Assembly (NCBI RefSeq): GCF_011090165.1
Contig: NZ_JAADJT010000007.1
Coordinates: forward strand, 62,001-126,000
Direction of reading: 5' to 3'
Length of the DNA stretch: 64,000 nucleotides
Source: Duganella aceris
GTDB taxonomy: Bacteria; Pseudomonadota; Gammaproteobacteria; Burkholderiales; Burkholderiaceae_D
Part shown: piece by piece, positions 29,720 through 38,978 of the stretch
How the letters are laid out: each line of letters begins with the position of its first letter
Numbering within the stretch: position 1 is the stretch's first letter
The notes under the pieces: model-generated
Told to the model about the DNA's origin: nothing
Databases searched by the model: none
Seen by the model: only the letters and a program-made list of their open reading frames with translations
Program-made: the position numbers and the translations under genes

Positions 29720-30475
29720 TTAGAAGTTACAAAGCGTGAGCTCGAATGGTACATCATCTTCCAGCGGCTTGGGTTTCAGGTCGCCGCCCTGGGTCGTGAA
29801 GCGCACCCACAGCATGTACTTGTTGGCCGAAATTTCGGGAATCGCGCCCATCGACTCGTCCAGCGTCAAACGCAGCATCTGATAGACCTTGCCCTGCAAC
29901 ATCTGCTGATAGCTGCCCGCCGCCGCGATCATCTTGACCGGGCCGCCGGAATCGCGCAGCAGCCGCAGCACCAGGCCCAGCGCGTCGAACAGCGGCGCCA
30001 GCGGCGCGAACCAGGTCGCGATATCGTTGAAACGCTGCTCCGCCGGGCGCTTCTGCCAGGCGTAATACGACGGCAAATCGAATTCGCAGGCGCCGCCCGG
30101 AATGATGGTGCGGCCGCGGATGCTCATCAGCCATTCGTTGTCGCGCACGTTCTGGCCGGTCTTGCCCTGGGCCGCGACCAGCGCGCTGCTGACGCCGTCG
30201 AGTTCGGCCAGGATGGCGTCCAGCGTTTCCGCCTGGACGTTGGGATTCATGCGATAGCCGAGCAGGCTTTGGCGCTGGCGTTCCAGTTCCTGCAGCAGAT
30301 CGGATTTCAGATCGGCGCGGCCGGCCACTTCCAGCATGTCGAAGATGGTCGCCAGCGCGACATGGTGCTGCATAGGATGTTCTTGATGCACAAAGAACTT
30401 GAATTTCTCGTACAGATCCTCTAATCGCAACAACGTGCGTATGCGCTCGTTGAAAGGATATTCGTAGACAATCAA
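29720..30475 (-). CDS. zapD: ZapD, FtsZ-crosslinking cell division protein
   Basis: ZapD bundles FtsZ protofilaments at the septum. The 251-residue protein begins [19 protein letters not shown], a strong family signature, followed by the helical domain and the C-terminal beta domain with [20 protein letters not shown]. The start codon is TTG at 30475: an upstream ATG four bases away is out of frame, and a GAGGG ribosome site sits about eight bases before the TTG. It sits in the coaE-zapD-yacG run. Confidence 0.95.
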   Translation of the reverse strand: MIVYEYPFNERIRTLLRLEDLYEKFKFFVHQEHPMQHHVALATIFDMLEVAGRADLKSDLLQELERQRQSLLGYRMNPNVQAETLDAILAELDGVSSALVAAQGKTGQNVRDNEWLMSIRGRTIIPGGACEFDLPSYYAWQKRPAEQRFNDIATWFAPLAPLFDALGLVLRLLRDSGGPVKMIAAAGSYQQMLQGKVYQMLRLTLDESMGAIPEISANKYMLWVRFTTQGGDLKPKPLEDDVPFELTLCNF

Positions 30476-30540
30476 AATAACATCCCTCTATTTGTAGACC
30501 CGCGATTAATTCTCGTGATTTTGAAGCAAGCCAAGCAAAA

Positions 30541-31191
30541 TTACAAACGTTGCGAAGGTATTGTCGCCGTTCTTTTTGAAAATGCCAGATATAAATTGTG
30601 TAAACGGTCGATTTGGGGCGTCAAGGCCTCGATTCCGGCGCTGTTTTCAATCACGTCGTCGGCCGCGTCGAGCCGCGCCTGGCGGCCGACCTGCGCCGCC
30701 ATGATGGCTTTGACCTGGCTTTCCGGTAAATTGTTGCGCGCCATGACGCGCGCGATTTGCACTTCCTCCGGGCAGTCTACCGCAAGAATGCGCGTGACCC
30801 GCTCACGCCAGGTACCGGATTCGATCAGCAGCGGCACCGCATAGATCACATAGCTGCCGGTGGCGGCGGCGGCGGCGGCCAGCGCGGCGTCGCGGATGCG
30901 CGGATGCAGGATGGCTTCCAGCCTGGCCTTGGCGCCGGTGTCGGCGAACACCAGGCTGCGCATGCGGGCGCGGTCCAGCGCGCCGGCGGCGTCGGCGAAC
31001 GCCGGGCCGAAGGCGGCGACGATGGCCGGCATCGCCGCGCCGTGCGGCGCGGTCAGGCTGTGGGCGATCAGGTCGGTGTCGACGATGCTGGCGCCGCGCG
31101 CGGCGAACAGGTCGGCCACGGTGCTCTTGCCGCTGCCGATGCCGCCGGTGAGGCCGATGGAGAAGGGCGGAAGCGGCGCTGCAGCGGTCAT
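30541..31191 (-). CDS. coaE: Dephospho-CoA kinase
   Basis: CoaE catalyses the last step of coenzyme A synthesis, phosphorylating the 3'-OH of dephospho-CoA. The 216-residue protein has the P-loop GLTGGIGSGKSTVADLFA at residues 13-30, the family motif GASIVDTDLIAH, and AVPLLIESG in the core. It begins just one base before the end of pilD. The arrangement pilD-coaE-zapD-yacG is standard in betaproteobacteria. Confidence 0.96.
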   Translation of the reverse strand: MTAAAPLPPFSIGLTGGIGSGKSTVADLFAARGASIVDTDLIAHSLTAPHGAAMPAIVAAFGPAFADAAGALDRARMRSLVFADTGAKARLEAILHPRIRDAALAAAAAATGSYVIYAVPLLIESGTWRERVTRILAVDCPEEVQIARVMARNNLPESQVKAIMAAQVGRQARLDAADDVIENSAGIEALTPQIDRLHNLYLAFSKRTATIPSQRL

Positions 31192-31192
31192 G

Positions 31193-32062
31193 TTATCGGC
31201 TGAAACTCAGGGTGAAGGCGGACAGCGGCGCGCCATACAGCATGGCGATCAGCCCGGCCGCCGCCAAGTAGGGACCGAACGGGATCGGGTTGTTGCGGCC
31301 ATGCTTGGCGAACACGATCAGCGCGATGCCGACCACGGCGCCCACCACCGACGACAGCAGGATGATGGTCGGCAGCATGGTCCAGCCCATCCACGCGCCC
31401 AACGCGGCCAGCAATTTGAAGTCACCATAGCCCATGCCCTCCTTGCCTGTCGCCAGCTTGAACAGCCAATAGATGGACCATAGCACCAGATAGCCGGCCG
31501 CCGCGCCGATCACCGCCTCCTGCAACGGCACGTAGGTGCCGTTGACGTTCATCAGCAATCCGGCCCACAGCAGCGGGTAGGTCAGATCGTCCGGCAACAG
31601 CTGGGTGTCGAAGTCGATGAAGGTCATCGCGATCAGCGCATACAGGAAGAACAGCGCGGCCAGCCCGGCCCAGCCGCTGCCGAGCTTCCACACCACCAGC
31701 GCCGACAAGACGCCGGTCAGCGCCTCGACCGCCGGATAGCGCGCCGAGATCGGCGCCTTGCAGTTGCTGCAGCGGCCGCGCAGCACCAGGTAGCTGACCA
31801 CCGGGATGTTCTCCAGCGCCGTGATCTGGTGCTTGCAGTGCGGACAGGCCGAGCGCGGCACCATCAGGTTGTAGCGGTCGGTGTGCGGCAGCGGCTTGCC
31901 GCTTTCCTCGGCGACGTAGTTGTCCGATTCGCGCTGCATCATTTTCGGCAGGCGGTGGATCACGACGTTGAGGAAGCTGCCGAAGAGCAAGCCGAACAAG
32001 CCGGCGATCAGGGCGATGGGCAGGTCGCCGGCGGCGGCGAACAGCAGGGTCGATTGCGACAT
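31193..32062 (-). CDS. pilD: PilD, type IV prepilin peptidase/methyltransferase
   Basis: PilD cleaves the leader of type IV prepilins and pseudopilins and methylates the new N-terminus. The 289-residue membrane protein has the N-terminal domain with the CPHC and CSNC zinc pairs. The two catalytic aspartates lie in FIDFDTQLLPDDLT and GMGYGDFKLLAALG. About eight membrane helices are evident. In related genomes pilC is directly upstream; here a kinase gene on the other strand lies between the two. Confidence 0.96.
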   Translation of the reverse strand: MSQSTLLFAAAGDLPIALIAGLFGLLFGSFLNVVIHRLPKMMQRESDNYVAEESGKPLPHTDRYNLMVPRSACPHCKHQITALENIPVVSYLVLRGRCSNCKAPISARYPAVEALTGVLSALVVWKLGSGWAGLAALFFLYALIAMTFIDFDTQLLPDDLTYPLLWAGLLMNVNGTYVPLQEAVIGAAAGYLVLWSIYWLFKLATGKEGMGYGDFKLLAALGAWMGWTMLPTIILLSSVVGAVVGIALIVFAKHGRNNPIPFGPYLAAAGLIAMLYGAPLSAFTLSFSR

Positions 32063-32186
32063 AGAGGAATCAGCACAGGTGGATGGTCACGGGCCCATAT
32101 TAAAGCATTACAGCAACATTGCGGGATGGTTTTTCGGACCTTCTCTCTCGTCGGGGAGATTGGAAGCGTATTGAGTTTATGACAAG

Positions 32187-33029
32187 ATGAACCCATTGCT
32201 TTCCGCTCGGAGACCGCTCTTGTCGTCTTATTCGCCAATGCCGCTGTATCTGATGCTGGGCTTGCTCACCGCCTGTGCCTTGTTCGCCAGTGTATTTTTT
32301 GTTGCTTTGCGCCGCGTCCGGCACCGCTACGAATTCCGCTTGCGGCAACTGGCCGAGCGTGAGCGCGTGGCCACCGGCCTGCACGACACCTTGTTGCAAA
32401 GCATGCAGGGCATGATCCTGCGCTTCCAGGGCGTCAGCCACCGCCTGCCGCAGGGCAGCCCGGAGCGCGCCACCATCGAAGCCATCCTCGACCAGGCCGA
32501 CGAGGTGCTGGCCGAAGGCCGGCACCAGATCCTGGCGCTGCGCATGCCGGTGGTTTACGGCGACAACCTGAGCCAGGCCCTGGCGGCGGTCGGCCAGTCG
32601 CTGGAGGAAAGTTTCAACACACCGTTCCGCATGATCGTCACGGCGCGGCCGGTGGCGGTCGACGGCGACCGCAGCGAAGAGATCTACGGCATCGCGCGCG
32701 AGGCGCTGTACAACGCCTTCCAGCACGCGCAGGCCGGACATATCGAGCTGGAGTTGGTGTACGGCTGCGAGTTCCTCACGCTGTACGTGCGCGACGACGG
32801 CCGTGGCATGGCCGACGCGCCGGCGGCCGGAGGCGCCGGCTATCGCGGCCTGGCCGGCATGCGCGAACGCGCCGAGCGCATGGGCGGCAACATCGAAGTG
32901 TTGAGCCTGCCGGAGCGCGGCACCGAGGTGATCCTGAAAGTGCCCGGCGAGCTGGTTTACCAGGCGCCGAGCCGGGGCCGCTGGCGCCGCCTGAGCGCCT
33001 GGCTGGCGCGCACCGAGGTCGGCGACTAG
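32187..33029 (+). CDS. Orphan histidine kinase, HisKA_3/NarL-partner type
   Basis: A 280-residue kinase with one membrane helix near the N-terminus (LYLMLGLLTACALFASVFFVA). The dimerisation/phosphoacceptor domain is of the HisKA_3 type, with the phosphoacceptor His in RERVATGLHDTLLQSMQGM. A HATPase domain follows with EALYNAFQHAQAG, VRDDGRGM and YRGLAGMRERAERMGG. There is no recognisable periplasmic sensor. No response regulator is adjacent. It sits, in opposite orientation, inside the pilBCD cluster. Start choice is uncertain between 32187 and an internal Met 17 codons later. Confidence 0.88.
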   Translation: MNPLLSARRPLLSSYSPMPLYLMLGLLTACALFASVFFVALRRVRHRYEFRLRQLAERERVATGLHDTLLQSMQGMILRFQGVSHRLPQGSPERATIEAILDQADEVLAEGRHQILALRMPVVYGDNLSQALAAVGQSLEESFNTPFRMIVTARPVAVDGDRSEEIYGIAREALYNAFQHAQAGHIELELVYGCEFLTLYVRDDGRGMADAPAAGGAGYRGLAGMRERAERMGGNIEVLSLPERGTEVILKVPGELVYQAPSRGRWRRLSAWLARTEVGD

Positions 33030-33041
33030 CGGGCTTGCGAC

Positions 33042-34265
33042 CTACACCACCGCGCCCAGTTTGAAGATCGGCAGGTACATGGCGACCACCAGGCCGCCGA
33101 TCAGCACGCCCAGGATGACCATGATCGCCGGTTCCATCAGGCTGGCCAGCGCGCCGACCGCCTCGTCGACTTCCTCCTCGTAGAAGTCGGCCACCTTGCC
33201 CAGCATCGCGTCCAGCGAACCGGACTCCTCGCCGATGGCGACCATCTGCGTCACCATGTTGGGGAACACGTCGGCGTTCTGCATCGCCACCGTCAGGCTG
33301 GTGCCGGTGCTGACCTCGTTCTGGATCTTGCGCGTGGCGTCGAGGTAGACCGCGTTGCCGGCCGCGCCGCCCACCGAGTCGAGCGACTCGACCAGCGGCA
33401 CGCCGGCGGCGAACATGGTCGCCAGCGTGCGGGTCCAGCGGGCGATGGTGGCCTTGCGGATCACGTCGCCGAACACCGGCAACTTGAGCAGCAGCTTGTC
33501 CATGAAGCGCTGCATTTGCAGCGAGCGCTGCCAGGCGCGGAAGAAGAAGTAGATCGAGGAGAACAAGCCGAGGAAGATCACGTACCACCACTTGACGAAG
33601 AATTCCGAGATCGCCATCACGAACAGCGTCGGCGCCGGCAGGTCGGCGCCGAAGCTGGTGAATACTTCCTTGAACGCCGGCACCACCCAGATCATGATCA
33701 CCGCCGTGACGATGAAGGCCACCGCCAGGATCGACACCGGATACATCAGCGCCGACTTGATCTTGGCCTTCATCGCCAGCGTCTTTTCCTTGTAGATGGC
33801 AAGCCGGGTCAGCAAGTCCTCCAGGATGCCGGCCTGCTCGCCGGCGCCGACCAGGTTGCAGAACAGCGGATCGAAGTACAGCGGGAACTTGCGGAACGCC
33901 TGGTTCAGGCTGGTGCCGGTCTCGATGTCGGCGCGCAGGTCCATCACCAGCTTGGAGACCGACGGGTTGGAGTGGCCCTTGCCGACGATGTCGAACGATT
34001 GCAGCAGCGGCACGCCGGCTTTCATCATGGTCGCCAGCTGGCGCGTGAACAGCGAGATATCCTTGTCGGTGACCTTCTTGCCGGAGCGGTAGGCCTTCTT
34101 CTTGACCTTGGTGACCATGATGCCCTGGCGGCGCAGGGTGACGTTGACCACCGCCTCGCCGCCGGCGCGCAGTTCGCCGCGCACCGTCTTGCCGGTCTTG
34201 TCCTTGCCTTCCCAGGCGAAGATCGATTCCTTGACCTGGTGGCCCGCGTTGCCGGATGTAGCCAT
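33042..34265 (-). CDS. pilC: PilC, type IV pilus inner-membrane platform protein
   Basis: PilC links the assembly and retraction motors to the pilus base. The 407-residue protein has two T2SSF domains. The first is near LARLAIYKEKTLAMKAK, preceded by LFTRQLATMMKAGVPLLQ. The second has WTRTLATMFAAGVPLVESL. The membrane helices lie between and after them. The start codon lies 11 bases after the pilB stop. It is the second gene of pilB-pilC; the next pil gene, pilD, follows only after the kinase on the other strand. Confidence 0.95.
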   Translation of the reverse strand: MATSGNAGHQVKESIFAWEGKDKTGKTVRGELRAGGEAVVNVTLRRQGIMVTKVKKKAYRSGKKVTDKDISLFTRQLATMMKAGVPLLQSFDIVGKGHSNPSVSKLVMDLRADIETGTSLNQAFRKFPLYFDPLFCNLVGAGEQAGILEDLLTRLAIYKEKTLAMKAKIKSALMYPVSILAVAFIVTAVIMIWVVPAFKEVFTSFGADLPAPTLFVMAISEFFVKWWYVIFLGLFSSIYFFFRAWQRSLQMQRFMDKLLLKLPVFGDVIRKATIARWTRTLATMFAAGVPLVESLDSVGGAAGNAVYLDATRKIQNEVSTGTSLTVAMQNADVFPNMVTQMVAIGEESGSLDAMLGKVADFYEEEVDEAVGALASLMEPAIMVILGVLIGGLVVAMYLPIFKLGAVV

Positions 34266-34276
34266 GAGTGTATGTC

Positions 34277-36034
34277 CTATTCGTTGGTGCAGCCGAGCAC
34301 TTCTTCCAGGCTGGTCAGGCCGTTCTTGACCTTCACCAGGCCGGACTGGCGCAGCGATTTGACGCCCTCCGCCTCGGACTGGGCGGCGATCTGCATGGCG
34401 TTGCCGTGCGCCAGGATCAGCGCCTCGATCGCCGGCGTGATCGGCATGATCTGGTAGATGCCGACCCGGCCCTTGTAGCCGCCGCCGTTGCAGCGCTCGC
34501 AGCCGACCGGGCCGTAGGGTTTCCAGCCGCCGTCGAGTTCATCTTCCTTGAAGCCGGCCTTGAGCAGCAGCTCGCGCGAGATGTCGACCGGCTGCTTGCA
34601 AGTGCACAGCCGCCGCGCCAGCCGCTGCGCCGTGATCAGGATCACCGACGAGGCGATGTTGAACGGCGCCACGCCCATGTTCATCAGCCGCGTCAGCGTC
34701 GACGGCGCGTCGTTGGTGTGCAGCGTGGAGAACACCATGTGCCCGGTCTGCGCCGCCTTGATCGCGATGTCGGCGGTCTCCAGGTCGCGGATCTCGCCGA
34801 CCATGATGATGTCCGGATCCTGGCGCAGGAACGATTTCAGCGCCACCGGGAAGGTCAGGCCGGCCTTGTCGTTGACGTTGACCTGGTTCACGCCCGGCAG
34901 GTTGATCTCGGCCGGATCCTCGGCGGTGGAGATGTTGATGCCGGGCTTGTTGATCACGTTCAGGCAGGTGTACAGCGACACCGTCTTGCCCGAACCGGTC
35001 GGGCCGGTCACCAGCACCATGCCGTACGGGCGCTGGATGGCGTCGAGCAGCAATTCCTTCTGGTCCGGATCGTAGCCGAGCGCGTCGATGCCCATCTGCG
35101 CCTGGGTGGCGTCCAGAATCCGCATCACGGTCTTTTCGCCGAACAGCGTCGGCAGCGTCGAGATGCGCAGGTCGATGGTCTTGGTCGGCGACACGATCAG
35201 GCGCATGCGGCCGTCCTGCGGCACGCGTTTTTCCGAGATGTCCAGCTTGGCCAGCACCTTGATCCGCGACACCAGCTTTTCCTTGATCGAGATCGGCGGC
35301 TGGGCGTGCTCCATCAGCACGCCGTCGACGCGGAAGCGTACCCGGTAGAATTTCTCGAACGGTTCGAAGTGCAAGTCGGAGGCGCCCATGTTGACCGCGT
35401 CCATCAGCATCTTGTTGAGGAAGCGCACCACCGGCGCGTCCTCGACCTCGTTGGCGCCGGCCTCGGCCGCCGCCGCGTTGGCCGCCGCGTTGGCGTCCTC
35501 CTCCTCGGCGAACTGGATGTCGGATTCGTCGCCGGCCAGGTCGCTGACGCTCTGCTCGCTGCTCTTGTTGATGCGCGCCAGCAGCGCCAGCAGCGCGTCG
35601 TGCGCCACCACCACCGGCTCGACGCTGGACTCGGTCTGGAACTTGATCTGGTCCAGCGCCTGCAGATTGGTCGGATCGGAAATCGCCACCGACATCTTGT
35701 TGCCGCGCTTGGCCAGCGCGATCACGCGCTGCGCCTGCATCAGCTTGTTGTCGATGATCTTGGCCGGCAGCGCGTCGATGTTGAGCGCGCCGACGTCCAG
35801 CAGCGGATAGGCGAAGGTCTCGGCGCAGAACGCGGCCAGCGCCCTGGAATCGATGGCGCCGCTGGCCAGCAGCACGTCGATGAAGGCTTGTTTGTCGGCG
35901 ATGGATTTTTTTTGCAGCGTGTCGGCCTGGGCCGCGGAGAGCCGGCCGGCTTGCATCAATGCCCGTGCCAGCCCCGGCATCGGGGCGCCTGGCGCGGCGT
36001 TGGGTAGGACAGCTGCCATAAAAGCGTCAATCAC
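34277..36034 (-). CDS. pilB: PilB, type IV pilus assembly ATPase
   Basis: PilB powers pilus extension. The 585-residue protein has an N-terminal MshEN-like domain and a central domain with Walker A VTGPTGSGKTVSLYT. The Asp box is in STAEDPAEINLPG, Walker B in PDIIMVGEIRDLETADIA, and the His box in GHMVFSTLHTNDAPST. A tetracysteine zinc motif CTCKQ with later CERCN is present. A run of alanine- and glutamate-rich residues near 170-190 is an unusually simple linker. It has no pilin gene nearby. Confidence 0.95.
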   Translation of the reverse strand: MIDAFMAAVLPNAAPGAPMPGLARALMQAGRLSAAQADTLQKKSIADKQAFIDVLLASGAIDSRALAAFCAETFAYPLLDVGALNIDALPAKIIDNKLMQAQRVIALAKRGNKMSVAISDPTNLQALDQIKFQTESSVEPVVVAHDALLALLARINKSSEQSVSDLAGDESDIQFAEEEDANAAANAAAAEAGANEVEDAPVVRFLNKMLMDAVNMGASDLHFEPFEKFYRVRFRVDGVLMEHAQPPISIKEKLVSRIKVLAKLDISEKRVPQDGRMRLIVSPTKTIDLRISTLPTLFGEKTVMRILDATQAQMGIDALGYDPDQKELLLDAIQRPYGMVLVTGPTGSGKTVSLYTCLNVINKPGINISTAEDPAEINLPGVNQVNVNDKAGLTFPVALKSFLRQDPDIIMVGEIRDLETADIAIKAAQTGHMVFSTLHTNDAPSTLTRLMNMGVAPFNIASSVILITAQRLARRLCTCKQPVDISRELLLKAGFKEDELDGGWKPYGPVGCERCNGGGYKGRVGIYQIMPITPAIEALILAHGNAMQIAAQSEAEGVKSLRQSGLVKVKNGLTSLEEVLGCTNE

Positions 36035-36154
36035 GAGGGAGGAGGGCGGATCCCGGAATAATGCTCTCAGGCACTATTTTTGTAAAGCCGTTTGTCGCCG
36101 CCAAGAAACGATTGTACCCCGCAATGTTGCGTAAGCACACGCGATTGCAGTGTA

Positions 36155-37444
36155 TCAGGCGCTGCGTTTGCTGCCCGGGCGTATCAATTTGACGACTTTG
36201 ATGGCCTGGTCGTGGACTTGCACCACTTCGATGATGCACTGGCCGACCTTGAGGCTGATCGGCGCGTCTGGAATTTCCTGCAACAATTCCAGCAGCATGC
36301 CGTTCAGCGTCTTCGGGCCGTCCAGCGGGAAGCTCAGGCCGAGGCGCTTGTTGACGTCGCGCAGCGCGGTCGCGCCCTCCAGCAGGCATTCGCCCTGGTC
36401 GGTCCAGTCGAAGGTGTCGGCGCGGGCGGCGGCCGGGGTCGAGGTGGTGAATTCGCCGATCATCTCCTCGATGATGTCGTCCAGCGTCACCAGGCCCTGC
36501 ACCTCGCCGTATTCGTCGACGATGATGCCCAGGCGTTCCTTGTTTTCCTGGAAGTACTGCAACTGGGTGAACAAGCGCGTGTCCTGCGGAATGAAGTAGG
36601 GCGTGGTCAGCAGCGCGCGGAAGTGGTCGATGGTGATCTCCTCTTCCTGATGCAACAGCGCCATCGCCTTGCGCACGTGCAGGATGCCGATGATGCGGTT
36701 GATCTCGCCCTCGTAGACCGGCAGCTTGTTGTGGTAGCAGGTGGTCAGCTCGCGCGTCAGTTCCTCGACCGTCAGTTCCAGGTTCAGCGCCTCGACCTGC
36801 GAGCGCGGCGTCATGATGTCCTCGACCGTGATGGTTTCCAGGTCGAACAGGTTGAGCAGGATGCTCTTGTGCTTTTGCGGGATGAAGTTGCCGCCCTCGA
36901 GCACGATCGAACGCAGTTCCTCGGGCGACAGGCGGGCCTCGTGGACGTGGGCGCCGGCCTTGATGCGGAACAGCTTGAGCACCAGCGTGACGAACAGGTT
37001 GACGAACCAGATCATCGGCTTGGACAGCGCCATCAGCGGTTTCAGCACGACGGCGGTCGGCAGCGCGATCTTTTCCGGGAAGGTGGCGCCGATGACCTTC
37101 GGCGAGATTTCCGCGAAGACGATCAGCAGGAAGGCCACGGCGCCGGTGGAGACGGTGATCACGTTGTCGTCGTGGCCGAAGGTCTGGATCGCGATCGAGG
37201 TGACCAGCGCGGTGGCGGCGGCGTTGAACAGCGTGTTGGCGATCAGCACCAGCGACAGCAGTTTATCCGTGCGATCGAGCAGCCACAGCGTGGTGATCGC
37301 GCCACGGCTGCCGCGTTTGGCCAGGTGGCGCAGCCGATAGCGATTGGCCGCCATCAGGGCGGTTTCCGCCATCGCGAAGAAGGCCGAACAGAGGATCAGC
37401 AGGGCGAGTGCAAGAAATTGCACCCAAAAAGGCACGGTATCCAA
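36155..37444 (-). CDS. CNNM/CorC-family (DUF21-CBS) membrane protein
   Basis: A 429-residue HlyC/CorC-type protein, probably a magnesium or divalent-cation transport/efflux component. It has an N-terminal DUF21 domain of four helices (ALALLILCSAFFAMAETALM and later segments), and then two CBS motifs including VEDIMTPRSQVEALNLEL and RLGIIVDEYGEVQGLVTLDD. The C-terminal CorC/HlyC domain has PLDGPKTLNGMLLELL. It is upstream of pilB in the same direction with a 120-bp gap. Its C-terminus ends at 36155. Confidence 0.92.
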   Translation of the reverse strand: MDTVPFWVQFLALALLILCSAFFAMAETALMAANRYRLRHLAKRGSRGAITTLWLLDRTDKLLSLVLIANTLFNAAATALVTSIAIQTFGHDDNVITVSTGAVAFLLIVFAEISPKVIGATFPEKIALPTAVVLKPLMALSKPMIWFVNLFVTLVLKLFRIKAGAHVHEARLSPEELRSIVLEGGNFIPQKHKSILLNLFDLETITVEDIMTPRSQVEALNLELTVEELTRELTTCYHNKLPVYEGEINRIIGILHVRKAMALLHQEEEITIDHFRALLTTPYFIPQDTRLFTQLQYFQENKERLGIIVDEYGEVQGLVTLDDIIEEMIGEFTTSTPAAARADTFDWTDQGECLLEGATALRDVNKRLGLSFPLDGPKTLNGMLLELLQEIPDAPISLKVGQCIIEVVQVHDQAIKVVKLIRPGSKRSA

Positions 37445-37551
37445 GGGTCACCGTAAAGAATCTTGCGTGGGAAACTGGTCGGCCATCACGGCGCCGGCGC
37501 AGAGCGACAGCCTTGAATTCTAAGGCAATGATGAGCTACATGCAAGTTTGG

Positions 37552-37643
37552 CCCAGGTGTCAGTGCCGACATTCGGACACGAGCTGAGCCGTAATGGCCA
37601 TTACGGCTCAGCTCGTGTCCGAATGTCGGCACTGACACCTGGG
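37552..37643. repeat. Long palindromic repeat, copy 4 (92 bp, perfect 46-nt arms)
   Basis: Arms 37552-37597 and 37598-37643 are exact reverse complements around the centre AATGGCCATT. The arm shares GGTGTCAGTGCCGACATTCG and GACACGAGCT with copy 3 but has different inner sequence that is matched in both arms. Part of the right arm (37601-37643) forms the 3' end of the cytochrome c gene, including its stop codon. Confidence 0.95.
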
Positions 37644-38491
37644 GTGAGCAGGTAGGCCGCCATGTCGCGCGCGTCGGACTCGGTGACGTTCATCTTCGGC
37701 ATGGCGGTGAGCGGGTGGACGCTGGCCGGGTCGCGGATCCAGCGCGCCAGATTGTCCGCGTTGTTGGACAGGCTGCCGGCGATGAACTTGCGGCCGGCCA
37801 GGTCCTTCAACGGCGGCCCGACATAGGTCTCCGGTCCGGTCACGCCGGGAATCAGATGGCAGGCCTGGCAGGCGTATTGCGTCAGCGCGCGCTGGCCGCG
37901 CCGCGCGTCGGCGTCGATCCGCGACGGCATCGCGGCCGGAGCTTGCGCACCCGCTTCCTCGGCCAACGCGGCGTAGGCCGGCGGCGACAACTGCGGCAGC
38001 TTGCCGACGAAGCCCGCCACCGCCCACAGGTCGGCGTCGCTCAGGCGATACTCCCACGCCGGCATGCCGCTCATCTTGATGCCGTGGCGGGTGATCCAAT
38101 ACAGCTCGCGCGGCGACCAGTGACGCGCCGCGTCCACCAGCGGCCCGGGCACCGGCTGCATGCTCTTGCCGATGTCCGATGGCGCCACGCCCGGCGCGCC
38201 GTGGCAGGCGACGCAATGGTCGCGATACAGCCCGGCGCCGCGCCGCAGCAACTGCGGCGTCGGTTGCTCGAAGCCGGCCGGCGGCGTCACCTCGCGCGCG
38301 TGGCGCAGCACCGATTGGTGCATGCCTTTCTCCAGCAGCGTGTGCACAATCTGGAAGTGCTGCTTGGTGGCGCCGATGTGATAGTAGCCGCCCTCCAGCA
38401 CGATCGCGCCCACGACCGCCGCCCCCAGCGCCAGCACCGCCAGCGTGGCGGCGACGGTCTTGACGACGAGGCGGGTGGAGTGTGTGGACAT
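37601..38491 (-). CDS. Diheme cytochrome c (c4-like)
   Basis: A 296-residue exported or membrane-anchored cytochrome with two heme sites. One CxxCH is CVACHG at about residues 92-97 and the other is CQACHL near residue 208. The N-terminus has a hydrophobic helix (VAATLAVLALGAAVVGAIVL) that may be an uncleaved anchor. A Met ligand is plausible in KMSGMPAW and TAMPKM. The last 14 or so codons, with the TAA stop, lie in palindrome copy 4, giving GVSADIRTRAEP at the end. It is divergent from the caa3 oxidase genes and probably donates electrons to them. Confidence 0.9.
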   Translation of the reverse strand: MSTHSTRLVVKTVAATLAVLALGAAVVGAIVLEGGYYHIGATKQHFQIVHTLLEKGMHQSVLRHAREVTPPAGFEQPTPQLLRRGAGLYRDHCVACHGAPGVAPSDIGKSMQPVPGPLVDAARHWSPRELYWITRHGIKMSGMPAWEYRLSDADLWAVAGFVGKLPQLSPPAYAALAEEAGAQAPAAMPSRIDADARRGQRALTQYACQACHLIPGVTGPETYVGPPLKDLAGRKFIAGSLSNNADNLARWIRDPASVHPLTAMPKMNVTESDARDMAAYLLTPGVSADIRTRAEP

Positions 38492-38564
38492 GCGTTCTAT
38501 TGAAAATTAACGAATAAATGTTTCAAGTATTATATCGATTCAACCAGTTTGAACAGGTTCAATC

Positions 38565-38978
38565 GTGCGCGTGTTCCCCCGTTCCCAGCAGGCCCCGGTC
38601 CTAGCCCGCAGATGCGCGGCGTGGTGGCTGTTCGCGTGCGCGGCGGCGCTGGGCGGCTGCGTCGATTCGGACGCGCCGGTGCAGCCTCGGGTCGCGGGCG
38701 GCGACGTCGCGCGCGGCCGCCTGCTGCTCGCTCAGTACCAGTGCGGCGCCTGTCATCGTATCCCCGGTGTGGACAACGCGCGCGGCATGGTTGGTCCGGG
38801 CCTCGATGTCTTTGGCCGGCGCAGCTATGTCGCGGGCTTTCTGCCGAACTATCCCGATGCGCTGGTGCGCTGGATCGTCGATCCGCCGGCGCTCAAGCCG
38901 GGGACGGCGATGCCGGCCATGGGCGTGTCGGCGGAGGACGCGCGGCATATGGCGGCTTATCTGTACTCGCTCAAATGA
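38565..38978 (+). CDS. Monoheme cytochrome c lipoprotein
   Basis: A 137-residue cytochrome with a lipobox ending LGGC after ARRCAAWWLFACAAA, so it is probably anchored in a membrane. One heme site CGACHR is at about residues 66-71, and a probable Met ligand in TAMPAMGVS is near the C-terminus. The start is GTG at 38565. It overlaps coxB by four bases, so it belongs to the oxidase operon and likely feeds electrons to it. Confidence 0.88.
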   Translation: MRVFPRSQQAPVLARRCAAWWLFACAAALGGCVDSDAPVQPRVAGGDVARGRLLLAQYQCGACHRIPGVDNARGMVGPGLDVFGRRSYVAGFLPNYPDALVRWIVDPPALKPGTAMPAMGVSAEDARHMAAYLYSLK

